The translations under genes were made by a program, and so were the position numbers. The notes under the pieces were generated by a model, which was given only the letters and a program-made list of their open reading frames with translations, searched no databases and had not been told where the DNA came from. DNA of 64,000 bases from Oxyruncus cristatus (lineage: Eukaryota; Chordata; Aves; Passeriformes; Cotingidae), in assembly GCA_013399855.1 (NCBI GenBank), contig VXAY01006938.1, positions 224,528 through 288,527 of the forward strand, written 5' to 3'. Below, piece by piece: positions 11,401-26,039 of the stretch. Within the stretch, counting starts at the first letter, position 1, and the number at the start of each line of letters is the position of its first letter.

Positions 11401-14179
11401 AGAGCAGAAAAAACTTTGTTTGAAGTTTGCAGTCAGCTGAGATATGAGTCAGTTGGAGGCCACTAACCCTTGTGTATGCAGAACTTCTGATTTAGTTATA
11501 TCACCATGATCCTTGAAGTGACTGTTTACTTTTCTCTGTAAATCTTTCTGTCTCTTAATTTCTCTTTGTACAAGGCAGGTTTTTTTGTTCCTACACTTAT
11601 CACAGCTTCTCCAGTGTTGTAGTGTCCATGTACATCTGGGCTAAAGTCTGTTGCCAATGGCAGTGCAAGCCACTCTTAGAGTTCACTTTTAACCTGTATT
11701 GCAATTAGTGGTATAATCTTATATCATGAGAAGCTTATATTTAAATCTTCTTTTCATCAATAAAAATGTTTAGCTTAAAATCTCCAGATTTCCATTATAA
11801 AACAGAATTTGTTACTATACCTCATGCTGAAGACTGAATTCTAACAGACAGGGATTTTCTCTGTAAAGTTTTCCTGTGTTTGTCATTGTAGTGCCAATTG
11901 TTGTCAATATGCTCCAGACTTTTTAACATGGAAGATGCTTTACTAGCACAGACTTGACAAAAAAATCCTAGAAAAATACCAGGCAAAGAGGAAGTGTGAG
12001 AGGGAGAGATGAAAGAGAAAGGCTTTACATTTTTCTCTGTCCAGTCAGATCTGCCAAAATCCTCAGATTGCAAAGTCGACAGTGATTTTCTTTAGGCATC
12101 TTCTTAATTTCACTTGGGATGCATATTCTTACTGAGACACCTTTGATTGGCAACAGGACTGAATAGGGATGCATATGAGTAAGATATGTAGCATCACCCA
12201 TGATCTTGCAGTTTAAACAAAAAAAAAAAAAAAAGGGAAAAAAGGAAATAGTCCCATGAAATACCCTCACCACACCTACCTCTGCAAAGGAGACCTGGAC
12301 GTTGTCATTAAGTTCTGTATATTTCAATGAAATCAAAATTTAATGCTGCCACAGAAGCACCTTCATGGTGGTTCCAAGCTGCAGCAGCACTGGCTGCTTC
12401 CCTTTCACATTTAATGCTTTGTTTGGACCCAGAAAAACAGCTGTGAATCTCTGGAAATCTAGGATTTCTTTACGAAAGGGATTCCTGTTTTTCACTATAT
12501 AAAGGTCACAATTCCAAGTTAAAATTTTACAAATGCCAATGGGGAAAGTAGAGCTTCAGTCTCTGGATGAATGTTTGAAGTCAGAATTTACTTTTTTGAA
12601 GGGGTGGTAACAAATAAAAGCCAAATAAGTTTTAAAGGAGTTTCCTTTGAACGTTTATTTACAAAATTTTCTCTCGGGGATCAGAACTATGGTGGTAGTG
12701 AAAGTCAAGTGTAAAACATTCTGCTGTTGCTCTTCAGAAAAAAAACCCTAAAGCAAATTAGAAAACATAAGATATTACTACTCTCCAGTTGTATAACTTG
12801 CAGGACTCTTAGATCAGTTTGTGGCTGGCTTCACAGTTTAACCCAAGAGAATGTGAAATTCAGCTTTCATGGCAAGAATGATTGTAGGTGGCATTCAGAA
12901 CTTCACTCCTGAGAGAGCTCACCAAGAGCTTGGGGCCAGTCAAGCTTTTCTCCTCCTTGTCCTTCATACAGCAAAAAGCAGCAACCATGGCCAGAAGTAA
13001 CTGCTGAAAAGGATATACTGTGGAAATATCCAAGCTCCTGAGGATTCATAGAAAAATGGTTTGCAGAATATGACCCAAATGTCAATTAGCTGTCTTGCTT
13101 TTTCTTTTTAAAAAAAAATTCCAGACCCACATAACCTTGTTTTGATCTCTTTGTCATTCTAATTAATTAATGCACCAGAACCAAAAGCAAGATAGATTCC
13201 TTGCTTACATATGTATTTAAATGCAATTCAAGATAGAAGAGTAATACAAGACACAAAGAAAGGCTCAACTCTCAGAAATTGTGATCCCCCAGTACTTTCA
13301 CAGTCTTCGTAATTTCCCTAGGCATGACTGAATTCACACTTCTGTAATTTGTGACTTGTTCTGGAGGATGAAGTAGAACATAATTGAAATTTAAACAAAG
13401 CCAGTGCTAAAGCTGATGCAGCAGCAGTCTGCAGGGGTTTTTTTGCAGCACATGCTCCAGTGTTACTGTAGACACCTGCCCTTGGAAAATTTTACAGATT
13501 TCTCAGGTAGAACCTTTAAATTTTAGGGTTTTGTAAGTGACCCTCCTGCTTGTTATTCAAATGACTAGTTAAGAAGTGAAAGATATGTCTCTGATAAATA
13601 TTGCCTTGTGGTGTGAGGCATTGGTTTTATGTATAATTGTGACAGCTGGTAGATTCAAATGTGAGAAATTTGGCAAGTTCAGCACAGGATAGTCCTAAAG
13701 CTGTGAGTAGCTTGGATGAAGCCACATAATGAAATAAAACCAAGAATGATTTATTTTAGAAGTGATTCATCTGCCTTCACCCCATGTAAGAAGACTGTGA
13801 CAGTTTTTTCTCTGATGCTGACAGTGCAGTTCAGCACCACCAGCAAAAGCTTTGCTTACAAATGGAGTGCTCACATAACAGAGTATTTGCAACTCTTCTT
13901 ATTTATAGATATATTTTTTTGAATAGAAAAGATTTCAATAATGTTTTTTAAGCCCATAAATGATGAACGAGGTCCTCTCTTGACTTTCCAAAGCTGTGTT
14001 GTTGTTTGATCATGTTAGGGTAGTGCCTCTCACAGACCCTGCTGTGCCAGTCACTACACAAACTCAGCATAAGAGGTTTTTCAGCTTCCAGATAAACAGG
14101 AGTCTGAATTCAGTACTGCAATCAAACTGCTTGGTTTACTCATGGCCTGGAAAGGGATTTTTTTATTTTTAAGGACCCA
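8461..14179. other. Gene-free intergenic sequence
   Basis: AT-rich sequence with only chance open frames (60-103 codons). A 16-base A run lies at 12,219-12,234. I see no exon-like unit with splice sites and no repeat I can name. Confidence 0.55.
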
Positions 14180-14650
14180 TATTAAACTAGGGCACAGAAA
14201 TCCTAATCACAGCAGAAGAACTGGGTAGCAGTCCTTGCTACAGGACTGGCAGGGCACAGTGAGTGCTGGCTGAGCCTTAAGGCCATTGAGCTGGGGCAGG
14301 GAGAACAGAGCTGACAGGACAGGGTCCCCACCAGCCAGGGCCCACTTCCCACAGTGCTTGAGCGAGACACACCTGTAGGCCACAGTCAGGCTCAAACCAA
14401 GCCGAGATCATCACATAAACTCACGGGATAAGGCAGGTCCGAGATCAAGTCAGCCCAGGGGTTCAGTTTAAGAGGATTCATGGCTGTGGTAGAGCTGGAG
14501 ACCAACACAGGGACAACCCAACTCAGGCACCAACTGATGGCCCTGGGCTGGGCTTAAATAGAGCTCCTGGGCCCATGGGAATGGGGGTGTGTGGAGGCTC
14601 CAGGCAGTGCTGGTCAGGCTTGTTAAGGCCTATCAGAGCATTGGAGGTCC
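14180..14650. other. GC-rich block, possibly an interspersed repeat
   Basis: About 470 bases stand out as GC-rich in AT-rich surroundings. They contain GCTGAGCCTTAAGGCC, GCTCAAACCAAGCCGAG, GGTCCGAGATCAAGTC and CTCAGGCACCAACTGATG, and near the end TTAAATAGAGCTCCTGGG. The phrase order reminds me of repeats seen in bird introns but I cannot name the family. Only a few CpG are present, so it is not a CpG-island promoter. Confidence 0.35.
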
Positions 14651-17600
14651 TGACAAGAACTCTTTCAGTGTTTAAGGTAGGAAGATAAGGGTTGTTGTAA
14701 CATGTACTTGGAGAGGCTGGGGGGAAATAATGTAGTAAAAGGGAGAGAAAACAATCTTTCTGTAAGTCAGCTGTGCGAACAGCTGCATCTTGTCGGATTT
14801 TATCTTTTTAGTGAAAAGATCTGAGTGCTACATAAATAACAGAAATGGCTGCAAACCCTCCATGTATATACAATCAGTAGGTTGCAGGAGCTGTCATGGT
14901 AGATTCTGGAAAAGGGTGAGAAAAAGAGTGTTGAGAAGTGGCATTGCAGACAAGCCTGGAAGGGGTTTGTTTTAGTTTGTCCATAACGCAGTGTGAAAGA
15001 TGGCACGAATGTGTCTGTGGAGGAAAGGGTAAACAGGCAATGGAAGCGGATGTTGCTAGCTGAGTGAGGGATCAGACTGTACCAGTTTACGTAAGCGTGT
15101 ATTAAGAGCTCTAGTGTCTTGTTCAGGAGGTGATGAATAAGGGGAGAGTGAGGACACATGAAAGGTCTGATACATTATTGTTACTGACAAGGAAAATAAT
15201 TATTAATGGTAGCATTTTGTGCTGAGAGTCATGTTTGAGCAGAACCTCCTGCTAAGCTATGGCAGCGTTACTAGTAGAGGTTAAGCACCTGACAAAAGGT
15301 TCAGTGGTTGACCAATACTCCCCTGAAATCTGCTTTGTTTCTTTGGATGCAATAGAATTTTCCAAGCAAATGAAACCTACTCTGCGTTCTTTCCTCCGCC
15401 ACTAAATGTACGTCCTTTTCTCAAAGACATCTCTTGTTTGTCTAGGAATAAAGAGCATTTCAGCCCTGTAGCTCAAATACAGGGCAGATGGTGCCCTTCA
15501 AGAATTTAAAGAAGATACCAGCATGTTGTCACCTGTAAGTGCAGTGGTTAGAGCAGTTCTGCAGTGCAGTCACTAGGATGTCAGAAACAGAGGAAATGCT
15601 GCACAGTACAGTTTTACAAACTGTTAAATGTTGTTCTTTGCCTTACTGCAGTGCACCTGGCAGAAAATTATTAGAGGGAGACACATACGCACACAGGAGT
15701 TTAAAAAAAAATGTAATTGGTTTCTGCATGCAGTATGTTGAGGGAATTAGAAGGAAGTTAATAGATCCATAGCTGGCAGGTTTAATTTGTCAGCTTTCAG
15801 CATGGCTTTAGAGGATGGATAATGGGCCTCACTATGAATTTAAAAAACACACTATCTTTATCAACATCAAGGAATACAATAGTTTGAATACTCAGTTTTC
15901 TTAAAGTAAATACAAGGTTCCAACATTGAATGCAAAATAGAAAATATGTGTATACATTTCCGTTTTCATTTATGTTAATACTTTCATTATCATTTAAACA
16001 TGATATTCATATATTGCTCAGGTGAATCACTGTTTCAATTACTGAATTCCATTGTATATTTTCTTCTTAAAAGGGGCAGAAAGGTGAAGAGCTTGAAAAA
16101 AATAATGCAGATGGAACACATTTAGGATGACATTTTAGGAAAATATGGTGAAGTTTTTACTGTTAACCTAGAAAATACTATATGAGTTAAGAGAATTGGG
16201 CATCCAAATATAAGGTAAGTACTAAATGCTACTTAAATAGCCTTGAGTGGAGGGCTTCACATTATCAGAAGAGACCATTTTTTAAAAGGCAGAAGTCGAG
16301 CTTTGCATGAGCAAGGAGAATGTAGAAGGGGAAAACAATGCAAACATTGGAAAAGTTGATAATAGTCTTTGCAGTGAGAGCAAGATAAGCGAATGGGGAA
16401 AATCTGTGAATTGACAAAGGGAATCACGCGGGAAACGGCACTTGAGAACACAGTGTTTGAGTTTAAAATGTTTTAGTGAGAGGAATTCATACTTGAGACA
16501 ATATTTTTTGGGATCTCATTCTGTTTTGGGTCTCTTGAGAGTCAGCAGTAAGGATTCTGCTTGGGGAGTTGTACCACCCAGGTTGCTACCAAGGGTTGTT
16601 CTCATTTAAGGTGGCATCCTCCAAGATGCCAGGGAACCACTGTGCAGCTAATAGATAATCCAAACCATTTGATACTGCACATTAATCTATTTCCTTTCTC
16701 CTGCATCAGTATTGACAAACTAATGAAGCTTACCAAAGCTCATCAGCAGGAAAGAGACTACGCCATACCTGTCAGAACAAAGCAGTGTTATTCCATTTGA
16801 TTTTGCTTTTCTGTCATGATCAGTGGGCTTGTACCCACGTACAACTGTGGAAATACAATCTCCCTTTATGGAGGGTAATGGGAAAAATAAGATTTATTGT
16901 CCCTGAGGTGGTTGGTTTTGGTTTTAATGTGTCATGTGGGAAGCAGTAGGATTCCTGGACAGTATGCAGAAACATGGAAAAAGAATGATTACTATTTTCT
17001 GTGTGCATTTAGGAGGCTTTACTGGTGATGTTTGTTTGGATTTGGTTTTTTTTCCTGTACTGTGTGCTAAGGTTTTTCTGGTGCAAGGGCATATTAATGA
17101 TATGTCTTATCCTAAAAATTTCAGAGCACATCTAGAGTAATTGGCGGGGCAGAAGAGCTGAGGCTTTACTTCCATAAGCAGCTGAGCTGGCCAAACAGCT
17201 CACTGCCTCTGAGACTGAGAGGTCTCAACACCCTGCCCTTCTGCCTTCCCTCCTTCCACACTGCCCTCTCCACTCCTGGGAGGCTGCAGTTCCTGACAGG
17301 TTCATCTTTGTACAGGCCTATTTTCTCAAGTTGAGCGTGACACTATCACAGTGGCTGTGTCAGATGAGCACCAGAGCTCAGCTGCAGGAGTGCAGCTCTG
17401 AAGTGCTGGAGACCATCCTCATTCACACAGCAGTGATCTGTTAGTTCAAGTCATGCCATCTCACAGGGCTGTGTGCTGTGCTTTGGGATGAACTGGATAA
17501 TTAAAATGTTTGAGTTAACCATTTTACAGAAATAAACTGCCCCAACAAAACTGCTTTGCCTTTGCAGCCAGGTGTTGAAGTATAATTTGTACATGAAAAG

Positions 17601-20308
17601 AAAAAAATAATGAACCAATTCATAATTTTGTTAGTTCTCTTTTGCCAAAACTAGGTGTTCTGGATCATGGTATTTGTTTCTTCAGGTTATCTAATTTCTA
17701 AGCAAAGATATAAAATTCTTGCATGCAAAACCCAGGCTTTAAAGGAACTGATTGAGCTACAGCCCCATGGGGCCCTTTCTAAGAGCTGGATAAATGCTCA
17801 GGGGATATCCAGCTTTCCATTTTATCTGTATAGGAAATAGATGTTTTAAGAGGGACTTGCTTCCTTCATTGCAGCTGTTGTGTGTGGGCTGTCGCACATC
17901 TCTCATCAGGTCAGCTGTGTGGAAAGAGAACTGCTCTGCCTTACCCAGCAGAGGAGCTGTGATTACTGAGGATACCCATGGCTACACCAAGGAGGAGGGA
18001 TTAAAGCTATGTGAAAGATCGATTTTCATCTATTTTTCCTGAAGTAAAAAAGAGCAAATAGGAAAAAAAAAAAAGTTTGAATCAAACAAAAGTCGGTAAT
18101 TTCTTCCCAAGCCTGACTTGGAGAAACCTTATACAAAGAAGTATCTTTTACAAACTATTAGCTGGAGCTTGATTTTTGTTCTATAAAGGTCTTGTGTTCT
18201 GCAATGGGCTGCACTATTATTAAGCTGTGTGTATACTTCCTTAGTCTGTAAAAGTGAGTCTGAGTCAATATAGTATTTGGGTCTATTTCATGAAAATTAA
18301 AACCAGATTTTATTCACTGGCAGCTGATATCAATCATGTCCCCTCTCTCTCTCTCCTAGCCCCTGAGCACCCTCCCAGCCCCCACCTTTAATGCTATACA
18401 ATGTTCCAAAAGGAAAATTTATTAGATCACCTATTTAGGTTCTCTGACATCATTCTGTCATGGCAATGAAGTGATTTACATGGAAAAATGTATTACCTCT
18501 GCTTTTAGACAAAATGAGTTTATGATGATTAATGGTTTTACTGCAAGTATGAGAGGACATGGAAATGGCCAGCCTTTTAAAAGTGAAACATGATCTATGC
18601 TCAGTTTGCTCAGTTCTCCTCCTTATTTTCTTCAAGCTATTGCAAAATGGTTTTTGAGTAAATTAAAATGTACAAATTACGTTTTGTAACTGAAGGAGGC
18701 AATAAATGCTGGGTATCCATGGCAACATCACTATGTAACTGGAACTAGAGACAAAAGGGAGAAAGCAATTGGCTTGAAGCAGAGCCTAAACTGTCATGAT
18801 GGCAGAGGACCTACATCACATATTCCATGAGTAGCCAAAGTCACTGAGGAAAGCACATGTCTAGTTTGGGGAAGAGCAGGCTAAAGGATGATCAGCTCCA
18901 GCTGTCCCTCCTGGTCAGCATTCCTAGGATTCTGTAACACAATTGACTTTGGGCAGAGAACTTAGTATACTGAACGGTCATACGAACGGTGAAATAGTGT
19001 TTTAACAGGAAAGCACAGAGAAAATCATCCTTTCTGATACATGCACTTAAAATTACACTTGAAACATTTCCTCTAGCTGCATGCAGAGCTGTATTTTTCC
19101 TTATATGTCATATAAATAATGAGTAATACACAAAGGCCTAAACTGAGAAGATGAAGCTGAATGAGAATTCTGAAATATTTTGTTTACATATGGTAACTGA
19201 ACTAAAACCCAAAGGCCATTAGGGCAAAAGCTATTAAACTATGGAAATACTTAAATTCAGGAAAAATGTAAATAGTGGCATTTTTTTTTTTTTTACAGGG
19301 GTGCTTATGGAACACATTCACTCTGATAAAAAAAAGACAAAGGTTGAGGTGAACACCTCAACCGCTGGCAGTTGAATCTGCATGGAGACTTTGCATCATT
19401 CACAGGATGTAATGTTTGGAAATGAATAGAGAACAACTGTATGCCAGATGAAACAAGCTTTGCTGTGGGATCTCAGATTCTGACTGGCTTAATTGCAGGC
19501 TGTGATGAATGCTGGGCACTGAGCACTGTTCTGCTACCTCTGATGCCTAGAAGGTCAGTGTGTTGAAATGAGGAAAATGAACTACCAGGGAAAAATGAAA
19601 ACTGGATGAATTTACAGCCACGGCTTGTCCTTAGGGACCTTGACTGGACAACTGTCTTCGAGGGCACACTTTGAGGGCAGTGGAAAATCACTTGCTGCTG
19701 GCTTCTGTGCCTCAAATTGCATTTGCAAGTAAAAGCAAAAGTATATTTAAGGTAGTGATTAAAAATACACTTACACAAGTCATACTAACATTTCAGGAAG
19801 ACAGCAGTATCACAACAAGCACTTCAACCGTGTTATTTTTATTCAGATGATTAATCCATGTCTTCCTCTAGGCATACATTGAATTTAGCATTCTACTGTA
19901 GTTCTCTGTGTGCAATCTAGAAATTTCAGCACTATCCTTCATTGATTTCTGCTAGCAGTACAGACTCTTGAGGGCTCTTCAAGCTAGAACCATCTTGTCT
20001 GAATTACAGTTTTTTATCAGGAGCCATGTACTGTTGTTCTCCTGTTCTTTGTTTAAATGGCTTGGCTTCTCCTCTGATACAGGTTATTGATGTTCAGCCC
20101 CTTGCTGTGTGTCATTTGTTCATCTGGCTATTTGTTTCCTAACAAGAATGATTTCCTAATAGGAACAGCTACAAAAGAGTGGAGGGGGGTTTAACACATC
20201 AGTAGGCAGTGCAGATACAAAAGGATATTACGTTTTTTCGAGTACCTTTGCTTTGGTCACCATTTGCTGTCATCAACAGCAACTGAGTCTGAGCGCACAT
20301 TTGTAGTG

Positions 20309-20334
20309 TTTATTTATTTATTTGTTTATTTTTT
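20309..20334 (+). repeat. (TTTA)n microsatellite
   Basis: Runs of TTTA with one TTTG variant, in the gene-free part downstream of BIRC6. Confidence 0.8.
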
Positions 20335-23300
20335 AAACTAGAGTGAAATCTGTATGGAGCTAAATGGTAATTTGGATGTAATTTCCATCTTGCCTTCCCT
20401 GTTCTGTCATATGGATCGGGCGATCTCTATTAGGCCCCTCATGTTGCTGATGTTGAAGCCTCCCAGGGGATGTGTATTAGAGCAGGTGTTTCAGTGTCTG
20501 TGTGACCTGCCTGCACGCTCTCTTGCCATTAGTGACCATGGAAGCAACCGAGGGACGTGTTGAGTTGAATCTGATTTTTTTTCTCTAGTTTATGGCTTCT
20601 GTAGTGCTCTGGGACTTATTCAGAATCCCACACACTACGGCAAAATCCAGCCAGCCAGATAGTTGCAAGATTTCTCTTGTGACTGCTACTGAGCTGGAGG
20701 CCTGCCCCTGTGAATTTCATATATAACACCAAGTTTCTCTGGTTGAAACCGCCTCAAAATCCAGTTGAGATTTGTGCAGTGACAGTGTGGTGATTTTGGT
20801 AGTTGAGGGGATGGGTCCTGTTGGCAGCCACATCATTTCCTTTCCAGCAATCCTGCTGTTGGCTATTAGGTTTTGATCTGCTATGTCACCTCTGTTTCCT
20901 CTTGAATCATTGCCACAGTACATTGCCAGCAAACATTTGCAAGGTTTTCAGGAGAGTCTGAACTGTAGCTACAGCCAGAATGGAGGCAGGGACTTGCGTC
21001 CCACAGGACTGTTCCCAGCCACTGTGTGCACCCTGGATTCCCTAATGTGAGAGTGCTTGGCTAGGCTGGTTGTACAGAAGTAATGATGGTGGCCTTGTTA
21101 CATACTGAATTAACCACACTGTGCAGTGTTTAAAGAGTTGCTGTCACATTCTAGGCTTAGAATTGTGCTGCACTGCAATCCAGTGAAGACTACTGTACAG
21201 TTGTACAGCACCCAACTCATTGCCACCTTCTTACAAGCTGCTTAAAATAGTTGTAGAAATAAGCTTATTATTGAAAACTCTGGAATAAATGAAGGAATTT
21301 TGACTGAAGAAGTCCTAGAAGTTTGCACTGATGTGCTTATCGCTAATTTAGGTATGGGCAAAGGTCTTCCGTGGCTGAAAACTTGAAGAGTTTCAAGGTG
21401 AGAGAACAGGACTTCTGGAGACATCCAAGCCACTGCTTAGGAACAGATCGCAAAACATTGTTTCTGAATCACATGCTTGTTTAAATAGCTGAGCAAAAAT
21501 AGAAAAGATGGGAGAAAACCCCCTCACATTCTGCTTTTCCCATTTGCTCTCCTGGTAAATAAGAAAACCCTTAATGAAGCAACAGAGGCAGTCTTTAATA
21601 AATTGAATTTCTCCCTTTAATGAGATTTTTAGCTTGCTTTCATTTTCTTGTTTAGGTGGGTTATTTTTTTAATATGTGTTTATACGTTTGGTATCAGGGA
21701 CTGGGATATGGTTGCTTGCTACTCATAGAGCTTTATGAACAGAGTTTATAAACTATAAATGTCTGGATGTCTGGATGGGGGCTGGTAGGTGAGAAAGAGA
21801 ACAATGAATGAAGGTGCAGGACAAATAAATTAAAAAAAAAAATGCAATAAAAGGTTAAGCTGAAAGTATGGAGCCCGAGAGTGGCAACAGGAAAGCATCT
21901 GCAGGTTTTTAAATGCAGTGAGAAGTGGTATGTTTGAGAAGCATGTTCCTCATGGAAAGCCATGTCTGACTCATTGCTCTAGTGAACTCAGTAGATCAGC
22001 CTGCTAGTTACTTTTGCAAATATACATTTATACTTTATTAACATCCCTTTCCTTATTCCCACATTTTCCTAGGGCTCTGCTCGCATTGGTTCCCAAAATG
22101 AACTCAGCTGTTTTGCCATCAGAAGCAGGGTTGTTAGATGCCCTCTATGGTCTCTGACTGATAAGGAACCTGCTTCTTCCCTCTCTGGGCTTTTAACTAA
22201 ACAACCTTAAATACAAAATTCTGCTACATGAATTACAGAAGCGTTACCAACTCTAGCATTTGAGGGTGATGTATCATTAAATGATACAGATATTATAGTC
22301 ACTCAACACAAAGCATATGTTGCATTAATACACCTGGAGAACTAAGTGGACCAGGTTATTACTTTTTGAGAGCCAAAACCTTGGCTCTGAGGCAAGATGA
22401 ACAGAGAAGAGATTGCAGCTGGCGGAGATGACACGTCACAATATGCACAACTCTCTCTATCAAGATGGAGCATTGCGGTTTGGGAATTGTTTTCTCTGAG
22501 CCTTTATTATAAATAGAGGCAGTGGTGAGATTATTTGAGAGCTCTGCTATAGTAATTCAATTGGCAGATACTGTATTTCCTGCATTCATGGTCTAGGAGA
22601 ATAAAACAACGGCAACAACAAAATCTCTGGAGAAGGAAATATTTTTACCTGTGATTCATTTCAGCAATTGTGGAGCTTCCTTTTCCCCCCACTCAGCTCA
22701 ATGTATTTCAGAAAGCTCAGGCTCTGATATAAATGTCTGTATGTTCCAACTAATGCTGTCACTATCTATGGAAAAGGAGAGGAAAAATAAAGCTTAGAAA
22801 ACTTTTTCAAGACAAGTAACTGCCAGACTGGAGGCATTGATACATATAAATATGTGTTTGTATATACTATAATTGTTCCTTATGGTAAGATAAATGCAAA
22901 TTTGTGTCTCCTTTCCACTGAAAAATGCTTTTAATTTCTGTTTTCTATAGAGAGTTGACATTCCAGGGGGGTGAGTCCACATGGTGGTGACTGGCTTTTG
23001 AAGAAACAAAGAAGGAAACAAGAAAAGAGCATTTGTAAAACACACTAATACAACAGCAGCATGGAGGTAAAAAATGAAGACATGCCTGAGAAACTCCAAC
23101 TAAAACCCTAAGTCTAAATAATTATCCTTCACAGGGATCAGAATAACATGGTATTGTCCTGGCTTAAATATAGGTTAGCTGGGTTTGTGTTTGGATATTT
23201 ATAGGTATACAAGGTAAATTAATAATATGTCTGTTTGTTATCAAGTTGTTTGCCCCAGGATGTATAACAGAACATCTCTTTATGTACCACCAGAAACATT

Positions 23301-23864
23301 TTGGGGAAGAAAGGTAATGGATTACATTGTTGCGTGGGACAAAAAGATTGTTTTGTAGTAATGTTTTCTTAACAATGTGATCCTGCCAGAAACTGAATGC
23401 CCTATTTAATAGAGCAAGCAGGGTTAAAGTCATCCAAAGTAGTATAATCCGTTTCCTGTATTGTATGGGAGCTTTCTTTTTCTTTAGTTTTTAAAGGAAA
23501 GAACTGAATTTCTACTGCTCTTTAATAGACCATCATCCAATCACAGCACAGGCAGACCCGCACTGACACTCCCTAGAACTCATCCGTAGTCCAGTGCCTT
23601 ACCTGTGTCAGGATGATCTGACCTGCTGCAATCAAGAGTCTCCTCACTAGGCTAGCAGACATGCACAGTATCTACCTTGAACTTATGTAAAAGATTTACA
23701 GAAGAAAAACAGTAAAAAAGCCCAACCAACAAGGCCAAACAGGCTGCTGTAGATCTTGTCGATCTATAGTCACACATACTTTATTCTGCTAGTACCTAAA
23801 CATTTAACATGTAATTACTGGAGTGAAACTTGAAAGTCTTTTACAGCTTTCTTATGTTTCAAAT

Positions 23865-23894
23865 TTTCTTCTTTTTTTTTTTTTTTCTTTTTTC
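23865..23894 (+). repeat. T-rich pyrimidine tract
   Basis: About 30 bases of T with occasional C, followed within 50 bases by an open stretch without recognised coding potential. Confidence 0.7.
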
Positions 23895-24981
23895 CCTGGA
23901 TTGTCAGATTTGTTTTTTCCTGTATAGGAGTGGTAGAATTACAGAGGAGCATTAATCCGTACATTTATGCACATCTTTTACCCAAAGGCAATTCCAGAGG
24001 AAACAACCAAATCTTGCAGAGGTATCATCATTCATGTCCGTATGCAAAGTGTACTGTGCCTACAACTGCAGAACAGAACAGTCCTTTATGTGCAGCAATC
24101 AGTGTAAAAAGGGGTTTGCTCTCATGGAGCACAAGGTCTCACAGATGGGCCGAGCTGTTTCCTCTCCCGTAGACAGTGTAGTTGAATCGATCAGAAAAGC
24201 TCTGCATTGTTGTCTGTGACGCATCAGGAAACATTCCTGACTTACTCTGTGGTTTGCTCTTCCTCTGGTAGCGCGGCTACAGCAATTCCAAGGGTTAGTA
24301 ACGTCCCGCACTACACTGCACAGCAACTGTAGTGTCAGCAGTGAATCTCGGGCCAAAGGCAGCACCAAAAAACATGGAGTGAAATTCCGTAACGATCTAA
24401 ATAGCAGTTTACTGCCCTCTGGCCTTCTGAAAGTAATTTCTGTTATTTTTTAAAACATTTTCTACAAAATCAGCCTAACAGTTAAAACACAGGACTTGAA
24501 TGGATGGTTAGAAACTGATCTATCTATACAAGTTTCTGTTCAATTTGATAAAATGGTAAGAGATGGATTGGATTTACTGTGATGTTACTCCAAGGTAGCA
24601 TAGCTACCTTACATATCTAAAAACCTGAAAACAGCTAGTTTGTCTCTGTTGCCACGTTCACAATTTACTTAGTAGACTGTAACACAGTTGCAAGTTATTA
24701 AGGATTGAATCTCTGCATTAATTTGGTACAATACCATTTTAGCTCATGTTAGAGCAAAAAATGCATAATTGGTATGTGGATACAAATTAGAGTTTAATAT
24801 CCCATGCAGCTGTTTACATCTGCTTAATTAAGCAGCAGTGACTTCACATTAGCATTGCTATGGAACCATAAACACACACCAGAGATAGAGGCACAATCAT
24901 GTTAGCCACCCTCCTCATGTCAAATCAATGCATGTTCGGTACTTTTTGTTTCAATGTTGCATTTTAATAGTAGAGAAAAAA

Positions 24982-25002
24982 CTCCTCTTTTTTAAAGAGG
25001 AG
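24982..25002. repeat. Perfect 9-base stem hairpin
   Basis: CTCCTCTTT and AAAGAGGAG are exact inverted copies separated by TTT. It is downstream of BIRC6; no gene ends nearby on the plus strand. Confidence 0.85.
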
Positions 25003-26039
25003 CTTCAGGTTTGATACATTTGGTTTTGGTACAACTGCCAGGAATTTATAAAAAGACTATGCTCCTGTAGGCAGACAGTTTAGGCAGGAAGTGTAGAGCT
25101 TTAATGGAAACTCTTAACTTAAATATAATTGGTATTTTTGCTTTTGGAGCCTTTACAGGAGTATCACAATCATTTTGTACAGTAATAGAAGGTAAGTAAA
25201 AACCCATCTATAAAAATGCAGTGCTGTTGTAACACTGATGAAGGTCTAACACTCTGACTATGTGGCATAAGCTCTTTGTTTCATGTATTTACCAGAAATT
25301 CTGGCACACAGCTGCTTGTTATACTTTTTGATTAAGGAACCTCCTGAAGTTACACAGATGTGGCTAAGTTGGTATTTTGAGAGGTAAATACAATCAGGAC
25401 AGGCCTTGGATTAACACAACACATATACAGAACAGAAAAATTGCACTTTGGTCAGGACTATCAGAACTAACTGTTAACCATCAGCATAAGAACACAACCT
25501 CCGTTGGTGCCATTTTTAATGATTAGAAATAATACATTGTAAAACAAAAAGCGAAAAAATTCCAGCGTGATACTTATAAACAACGAACAAATAGAAAACA
25601 AAACCCCTTCGGTTTCGCCTGATTTGTAGTATTTATCATACAACAGATCATTAGTCTGAGGTAACACCAGTACTAATTTTTTAGTCCTTCAAGGACTACT
25701 GAAATATTAAGAACAGTGATAGCAACGCATGTTATGTTAAAAGCGAGACTTGATTATTAAGTCAAGCAAATCCGTTACCCTTTTTAGTTAGGGATCTGTG
25801 GCTGAAAGTATAAAACTGGAAATAAGTCTATACAGTAGGAACTACAGAACATCAGAGTCCTGCATGGCATGTCGCTAGCCCCTGTCAGCAATTAAGAGTA
25901 CAGTTGATTATGTAAAAATCTGACATTTCAATACAGTAAAGACTTTGTTCCAGAATAGCCCTTAAGAAATTTAGAATACTGTTGGTTTGCATAAAATAGC
26001 CCAAAAAAAAAGAGATGAATTCAGAAGTCCAAATTTTGG

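Larger units (their letters stand above)
14651..26039. other. Gene-free region downstream of BIRC6
   Basis: I find no recognisable exon. In mammals TTC27 starts soon after BIRC6 in the same orientation, but none of its N-terminal sequence is visible here. More GC-rich parts at 17,110-17,480 and 23,930-24,370 have no clear coding frame. Simple repeats are annotated separately. Confidence 0.5.

Noticed and set aside
14800..15159. 119-codon minus-strand open frame
   Set aside because: No recognisable domain or splice context; its composition fits chance.
24099..24368. 89-codon minus-strand frame with several CpG, considered as a TTC27 first exon
   Set aside because: The translation does not resemble the TTC27 N-terminus as I remember it, and no donor or downstream exon follows.
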